DNA of 13,057 bases from Larix sibirica (taxonomy: Eukaryota > Streptophyta > Pinopsida > Pinales > Pinaceae). The notes under the pieces are model-generated. The model ran no database searches. It was not told where the DNA came from and saw only the letters and a program-made list of their open reading frames with translations. Positions 8,824-13,057 of this stretch are shown here, piece by piece; the first letter of the stretch is position 1; the number at the start of each line of letters is the position of its first letter. The stretch spans positions 17,392 to 30,448 of the forward strand of contig NWUY0300048537.1 of the NCBI GenBank assembly GCA_004151065.3. Reading direction: 5' to 3'. The translations under genes and the position numbers were made by a program.

Positions 8824-10312
8824 AGAAATATGCCTAGGGGCAATCCTCCTCCTAAGTGGTAATTTGCCAGGGGACACCAATCCACCAGTTAACACCACTC
8901 CACCATGGAGTGTATTTTTCCCTTGGATCAATCATCCTCCTTGGGGCACATCTCCTACATGGGGAAATACTTCTTGGAATTCCCATCAATTCTATTGACA
9001 AAACCTTACTCTATGGGGCTATCAAACCCAACTTGTGCAAAACATGATTGCAGCAACTCGGATGAGATCACCATTTTTTTCCACATTGAACTTGTCAGAT
9101 TTATCCCGAGTAACTAATGATCATGTTTTACAGGTAAATCGGTGGCCCATGATTCTGACTAAAATCCTATCTGACATATCCAATTTTGATGGACGACCAA
9201 GAGAAAATCCTTATATACGCATGATGCCTTTTCATATACGGTGTCCATACAACTCCTTGTTTGATTATAGTATTCTATTGCATCTATTTCAACACACCTT
9301 CACAAGTAGTGTTGTTAAATGGTACATTGAGCTCCATCACAACACTTATTTGTATTTTTCATCTTCGGCCATGGTTTTCCTCACACATTTCAACTACCTA
9401 TCCATTATGTGATGGGAATGAAACTTTTGACATCACTCTATCAAACCACTACTACTCACATTTATCATCATGTTCATGAATGAAGGAGGTGTAATCAGCT
9501 CAATAAAGCAAATATACCTAATGAATCCTTAGTTGAATGTTTTGTGAAATCATTATTGCCTAGTCTTTCCAAAGGCGTGGCTATGCCAATATCTCTTACC
9601 AAATAACAACTCATTCAGAGTGCTAAGAAAATGGACTTGATCTATTCTCAATTTAGCACAATTTATGATTGTATCCCTCATGTCGTGTGACCTACGAAGG
9701 ATCCAACTAGGCCACCCTTTGGAGCACATGTCAATGGTGTGATAGGTTCTATTACCATGTTTGATAAAGTAACCCAACATATGGGACACATGTTTGTTCA
9801 ACAAACCCACCCCACAATTTAAAAACCATTGCAGCAAACTATGACTTCTACCCAAATTTTTTAAATCCTCATAGTTCAATCCATGGATCAAAAAGGAAAG
9901 AAGAAGAAAAATAAGAAGAATCCTAATGCTACTTCTAGGAAAGGAGTTGCTCCAAACTCAAATCCTCTCATTGGGTGAAATCACGAAACATGGGAGTTCA
10001 AGTTCCTTGATAAAATTTGCACGGGATAACATCAGACTCGCCAATTCCCGCAGATGGAAGAGATTCATCAATATATGCCCAGTAGGGATCTCAATAACAA
10101 CTCATCATGTTAACTCAACCTTTTCCACAACAGTAACAATAGATGGTGGCTACTGCATTGTTGCCTCCACCAGGAGGTACTTAGACCAATGCCAATGTTT
10201 TCATGTTTAATCATGACATTCATATCCAAATGAGAACTCGTACTTATGATGCTCCTCCAATTGGTCATAACCAACATAGATCCATCTTAAACCCGGATGT
10301 TATGTATGTTAC

Positions 10313-11091
10313 ATTGTCTTCCCCTTAAAAATGCTTTGTCCTCAAAGCATAATTATTGAAAAGTTTCTTTAACTCTCGTTTTGGATTACAATGTCTTCTC
10401 AAGATCCTATGTGCTTGTAACTGTGACACTTGACGAAACACGATCATATGACTTATGAATTCCCAAGTAAAATTGTTGCATTGATTGTGAATCTATCCAC
10501 CTCAAGTTGATCATTACTAGAACTTTTTGTTGATCGATTGTTTGGATGGAACTTTTGATTTTAGGCTTCCACACAAGTTTTTGATTTTATCTCCTTTTTC
10601 ACATTTATAGTTCGTTTTCCTAAAAGAAAAATATTATTTATATATCTTATGATCTTGTCGTTGTCCATATCGATTCTTGTGATTTTGATGATGATAAGGG
10701 ATCCTAATATTTTGTGATTGTTCCTTGGAACCATCTTCTCCTGATGTTTGTAGTGATTTGTCAATATAAGCATTCTTCTGAATTTGAGCGCCCACTGACT
10801 CTGGATTGGTTCCCTTTTCTGATGTCTAAATTTGAGCGTTTGATAACTTCTTTATTGGGCCAGTCATTGTTTCTTTGTCAACTAATGATCCTTTGCGATC
10901 TAACTCTTCTTGTAAATATTTCTTATCATGCTTTAGCTTTTTAGTTTGTGTAAGTAAATCCTGATTATGTTTCCTTAAACATAAGAGTTCTTCCTTATTA
11001 TCTGACTTGTCAGCTTTATTTTTTGATTCTAGATTCTCCATTTTGTTTTCGCTTAATATTTTAATTTGATTAAGAAATCTCTGATTAAGGT
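10313..11091 (-). pseudogene. Coiled-coil retroelement ORF, copy 1 (C-terminal part)
   Basis: On the minus strand a coiled coil (ENLESKNKADKSDNKEELLC, then LRKHNQDLLTQTKKLKHDKK, then YLQEELDRKG; 10826-11041) leads into SEKGNQS. It continues with a basic His/Asn-rich segment (RIPYHHQNHKNRYGQRQDHK, about 10645-10706). After frame changes a segment RWIDSQSMQQFYLGIHKSY (near 10470) follows, and then, in the same frame through two stops, LCFEDKAFLRGRQCN (10310-10355). The purine tract AAGGGGAAGA and TGTAAC at 10308-10313 follow. No LTR comes after this; plus-strand Gag DNA begins at once. The right edge is the N at 11092, so the N-terminal half seen in copy 2 is missing. It aligns to copy 2 at an offset of 779-780, clearly diverged except for its last 122 bp, which are identical. 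Confidence 0.65.
10331..10350. repeat. Perfect 8-bp hairpin at element 3' end (three copies)
   Basis: ATGCTTTG-TCCT-CAAAGCAT is a perfect inverted repeat with a 4-nt loop. The same 20 bases occur unchanged at 6975-6994 and 11110-11129, just upstream (minus strand) of the polypurine tract in each copy. The bases also encode the FEDKA part of the terminal FEDKAFLRG motif, so conservation could come from protein coding, RNA structure or both. Confidence 0.8.
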
Positions 11092-11092
11092 N
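11092..11092. other. Undetermined base (N) at repeat junction
   Basis: This single N separates repeat unit 1 from repeat unit 2. The 122 bases to its left are duplicated perfectly at 11750-11871, and this exact match ends at the N. That is how an unresolved contig overlap in a scaffold would look. Confidence 0.9.
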
Positions 11093-12285
11093 TTTTCTTT
11101 CCCTTAAAAATGCTTTGTCCTCAAAGCATAATTATGGAAAAGCTTCCCTTTAACTATAGTTTTGGCTCGTAATGTATTGTCAAGATCTTATGTTCTTGTA
11201 ACTGCGACACTTGACGAAACAAGATGATATGATTTATGAATTCCCAAGTAAAATTGTTGCATAGATTGTGAATCGATCCACCCCAATTTGATATTTACTT
11301 GAACATTTTGTTAATCGACTGTTTGAATGGAACTTCGGATTTTTGGCCTCCAGAAAAGTTGTTGATTTTGTCTCTCTTCTTTTTCACACTTATAGTTCAT
11401 CTATATTAAAGAAAAATATTGTGTGTATATTTTATGATCTTGCCGTTCTCCATATCGATTCTTGTGATTTGGATGACGATAAGGAATCCTAATCTTTTAT
11501 GATTGTTCCTTGAAACCATCTTACCCTGATGTTTTTAGTGATTTGTCAATATAAGCGTTATTCTAAATTTGAGCACCAACTAACTATGTATTGGTTCCCT
11601 TTTCTGATGTCTAAATTTAAGTGTCTAATAACTTCTCTATTGGTTTAGTCATCATTTATTTTTCAACTAATGATCCTTTGCGACCTAAATATTCTTGTAT
11701 ATATTATTATCATGCTTTACCCTTTGAATTTGTGTAAATCTTTATTATTTTTCCTTAAACATAAGAGTTCTTCCTTATTATCTGACTTGTCAGCTTTATT
11801 TTTTGATTCTAGATTCTCCATTTTGTTTTCGCTTAATATTTTAATTTGATTAAGAAATCTCTGATTAAGGTACCTTAGTCGGGATTTGTCTTCATCGTTT
11901 TCGGATAATTTATTATCAAGACCTTGATTTTCTTGTTCTAATTTTTTATTGTCTTGCTTCTTTTCTTTTGACTTCCTAATTTTTGTTAGTAAATTTTGAC
12001 TATGATTTTTTAAGAGTGATATTTCTTCATCCTTCCCTGATAATTTCTTCTCAAGGTCTTGATTAACTTGTTCTAACTTTTGATTTTGATTTTTTAGGCG
12101 ACGCTTCTCTGTCATTGTTAACTCATTAAAATAATTCCCCTTCTCAATCTCAAACTGTAATTTTCTATTATTTACTTTATAATATCCTATCTCACCCATT
12201 AATACTTGTAATTGCGACTGTATATATAAATATGTAATTGCCATAGTTTGCAACTTCTGATTCTCTAATGTACTTCTTCGACAAT
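11093..12285 (-). pseudogene. Coiled-coil retroelement ORF, copy 2 (longest coil)
   Basis: The minus-strand frame is open from about 12379 to a stop at 11717, and its clear coiled-coil part starts near 12285 (TLENQKLQTMAI). An ATG lies at 12242-12244. The translation is rich in Lys, Glu, Asn, Gln and Leu in heptad-like spacing, for example EISLLKNHSQNLLTKIRK and KLEQENQGLDNKLSENDED, then LRYLNQRFLNQIKILSENK. The stop after KNNKDLHKFKG is premature: copy 1 continues here with QTKKLKHDKKYLQEEL. Downstream fragments match copy 1 (WIDSQSMQQFYLGIHKSY near 11250; the FEDK hairpin at 11110-11129). There is no protease-like motif upstream; a short AT-rich spacer and then a LINE follow. The protein is unnamed. 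Host coiled-coil proteins look superficially similar, but the linked retroelement terminus argues for transposon origin. Confidence 0.65.
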
Positions 12286-12499
12286 AAGTAAATGTAACGA
12301 ATACACAAATATGATATCTTTTAACTTCTTCACTATAATATATTATATATAACCTTCTTGATTATATATATATTCCTTTGAACTTCACTTGATACTTTAA
12401 TAATTTCTCTTCTTAAAAATAAAATTAAGAAAGGTATTAAAGATTTTTGAATAAACCTTTTTTTTAATTTAAATTAAAACTTAGGATTTCTTTAATTAC
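12286..12499. other. AT-rich spacer
   Basis: Very AT-rich DNA with a (TA)-rich patch near 12340-12373 and T-runs near 12460. Nothing else is visible. It separates the coiled-coil element from the LINE 3' end, and the LINE target-site boundary should be in or beside it. Confidence 0.5.
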
Positions 12500-13057
12500 C
12501 TTTTTTATTGACTTTTCTTCATTTTTTCAAGAAGAAAAATACTATACTCTTGTTATTCAAAAATGAATCAAAGAGTACAAAAACCATCCAAGGGCTAATA
12601 AAAAACAATACATAAGCACTATCCCTCTGAACAATACCAGGAATCAACACAAATCTAATTGAGCCTACTAATAAGCCACAAAAACCACCCTCCTCAGAGC
12701 ATACTAAACAAGAACAACAAAACCTGGCCCCATCAGTAGGCCAGAAAACCACCAGCAACTATTAATCAAAATAGTAGAGAGATCCACCATTTTCCAGCTT
12801 ATCCTCGATAAATTCTTCCCAAACAAGAAACCCTTCCTTAGACTTCAGTGCTTCCTTGGACAAGTGATCTCCAGTCGTATTATGTTCCCTGGAAATATGA
12901 GAAATTTCCATGTGATTGAAAGAATCCAGAAAGTCCTTAGTGTTCCAATCCCATTGTTGTAAATCCAACACCTGTAAATTGAAATTCTGATTGGCCCAAT
13001 TTACAATGACTGAAGAGTCACCCAAGATTTTGATGGAGTCAATACCCACATAAACTG
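12500..13057 (-). mobile_element. LINE (non-LTR retrotransposon) 3' end, partial
   Basis: The block consists of the C-terminal coding end of an RNase H domain (12762 to the right edge) followed by a GT-rich 3' UTR (12520-12761). The UTR has the style of plant L1-type elements (TTGCTGGTGGTTTTCTGG, GCTCTGAGGAGGGTGG, TTTGATTCATTTTTGAATAA on the minus strand). It ends in an A-rich stretch (GAAAAAATGAAGAAAAGTC, near 12510-12530), as expected of target-primed reverse transcription. The 5' part lies beyond the window. Confidence 0.65.
12762..13057 (-). CDS. RNase H-like domain, C-terminal end (partial)
   Basis: This is the C-terminal part of a plant LINE-type ribonuclease H, which removes RNA from RNA:DNA hybrids. 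The frame is open to the window edge (the residues before GID are VYV), so the true start is outside. Counting from M/V at 13049, the motif SIKILGDSSVIVNW carries one active-site Asp (residue 11). After a hydrophilic middle (LQQWDWNTKDFLDSF) comes HISREHNTTGDHLSKEAL. This corresponds to the family's 'H-x-x-R-x-x-N-x-x-A-D-x-L-[SA]' signature, with the final catalytic Asp at residue 61 and Gly in place of Ala. A tail EGFLVWEEFIEDKLENGG then runs to a stop at 12762. The visible part has no frameshift or stop, so it is the least decayed coding piece here. A host RNase H-like gene is possible, but the LINE-like 3' UTR favours a retroelement. Confidence 0.75.
   Translation of the reverse strand, partial: VYVGIDSIKILGDSSVIVNWANQNFNLQVLDLQQWDWNTKDFLDSFNHMEISHISREHNTTGDHLSKEALKSKEGFLVWEEFIEDKLENGGSLYYFD

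Larger units (their letters stand above)
8665..10306 (+). pseudogene. Decayed Ty3/gypsy Gag polyprotein with degenerate zinc knuckle
   Basis: The ATG at 8665 (cacaATGg context) may be the original start. Frame-hopping translation gives a Pro/Trp-rich N-terminus (NPLPRPIEIPVT at 8714; TPPWSVFFPWINHPPWG near 8900), then the capsid-like gag domain (ISNFDGRPRENPY, LFQHTFTSSVVKWYIEL, FSSSAMVFLTHF, 9176-9400). It continues as MGMKLLTSLYQTTTTHIYHH and VECFVKSLLPSLSKGVAM up to about 9590. Then come a linker, a Lys-rich KGKKKKNKKN (about 9895) and a zinc-knuckle-like KFLDKICTG-stop-HQTRQFPQMEEIHQY near 9990-10075. The knuckle has lost its first and last Cys. A final piece, IHIQMRTRTYDAPP, lies near 10218-10260. 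There are at least three frameshifts and about eight in-frame stops. The sequence stops abruptly near 10306 against the opposite-strand element. Gag family assignment is strong; the exact lineage is unknown. Confidence 0.8.
10313..11871. repeat. Direct tandem duplication, about 780-bp period
   Basis: Unit 1 (10320-11091) and unit 2 (11099-11871) align throughout. Shared landmarks are the atgctttgtcctcaaagcat hairpin, cacttgacgaaac, gaattcccaagtaaaattgt, ccatatcgattcttgtgat, tgtcaatataagcg/cattctt and taatgatcctttgcga. Most of the length is noticeably diverged, but 10970-11091 is identical to 11750-11871. Both units are parts of the coiled-coil retroelement. Confidence 0.9.

Noticed and set aside
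9553-9891. Minus-strand 112-codon ORF
   Set aside because: It is antisense to the Gag pseudogene, whose plus-strand translation is clearly the meaningful one.
11717-12253. Host coiled-coil gene (kinesin- or myosin-tail-like)
   Set aside because: Homologous copies at two other sites, a premature stop, and linkage to an FEDKAFLRG/polypurine-tract terminus point to a retroelement.
12519-12758. Minus-strand open frame downstream of the RNase H
   Set aside because: It lies in the GT-rich LINE 3' UTR; the hydrophobic translation shows no domain and reflects base composition.

Overview
This window looks like repeat-dense intergenic DNA from a seed plant with a large genome. A gymnosperm such as a conifer is my best guess. 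The DNA is AT-rich, and I found no intact host gene, tRNA, rRNA or bacterial-type signal. Everything I can identify is a broken, partly nested retrotransposon. The gymnosperm guess rests on my recollection of similar Gag and LTR sequences, not on a search.

Layout. 1-1190: nothing recognised. 1490-2971 (minus strand): 5' part of a Ty3/gypsy element, read right to left as LTR (2971 to 2118), primer-binding site, leader, then the start of a Gag domain. 2972-5810: no identifiable gene, with one weak coding-like patch beside the LTR. 5815-6396: two tandem 291-bp units. 6405-6957: candidate LTR or MITE-like block with inverted ends. 6961-8285 (minus): retroelement internal region with protease-like, coiled-coil and basic segments, ending in a pol-terminus-like FEDKAFLRG motif and a polypurine tract. 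8590-10306 (plus): decayed Gag of another Ty3/gypsy element, with a tetranucleotide microsatellite and an N in it. 10313-12285 (minus): two more copies of the coiled-coil region in direct tandem, separated by a single N. 12500-13057 (minus): 3' end of a LINE (RNase H C-terminus plus 3' UTR), running off the right edge.

The most unusual feature is the coiled-coil ORF. Three diverged copies share one order on the minus strand: coiled coil, basic His/Asn/Arg-rich segment, then the FEDKAFLRG terminus and polypurine tract. The copy at 6961-8285 also has a protease-like motif upstream. No reverse transcriptase or integrase motif is visible in any copy. This may be a non-autonomous gypsy-derived lineage carrying a coiled-coil protein, or an autonomous family with its enzyme domains deleted here. 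Separately, a 122-bp perfect identity that ends exactly at the N at 11092, inside otherwise diverged repeats, looks like an assembly seam.
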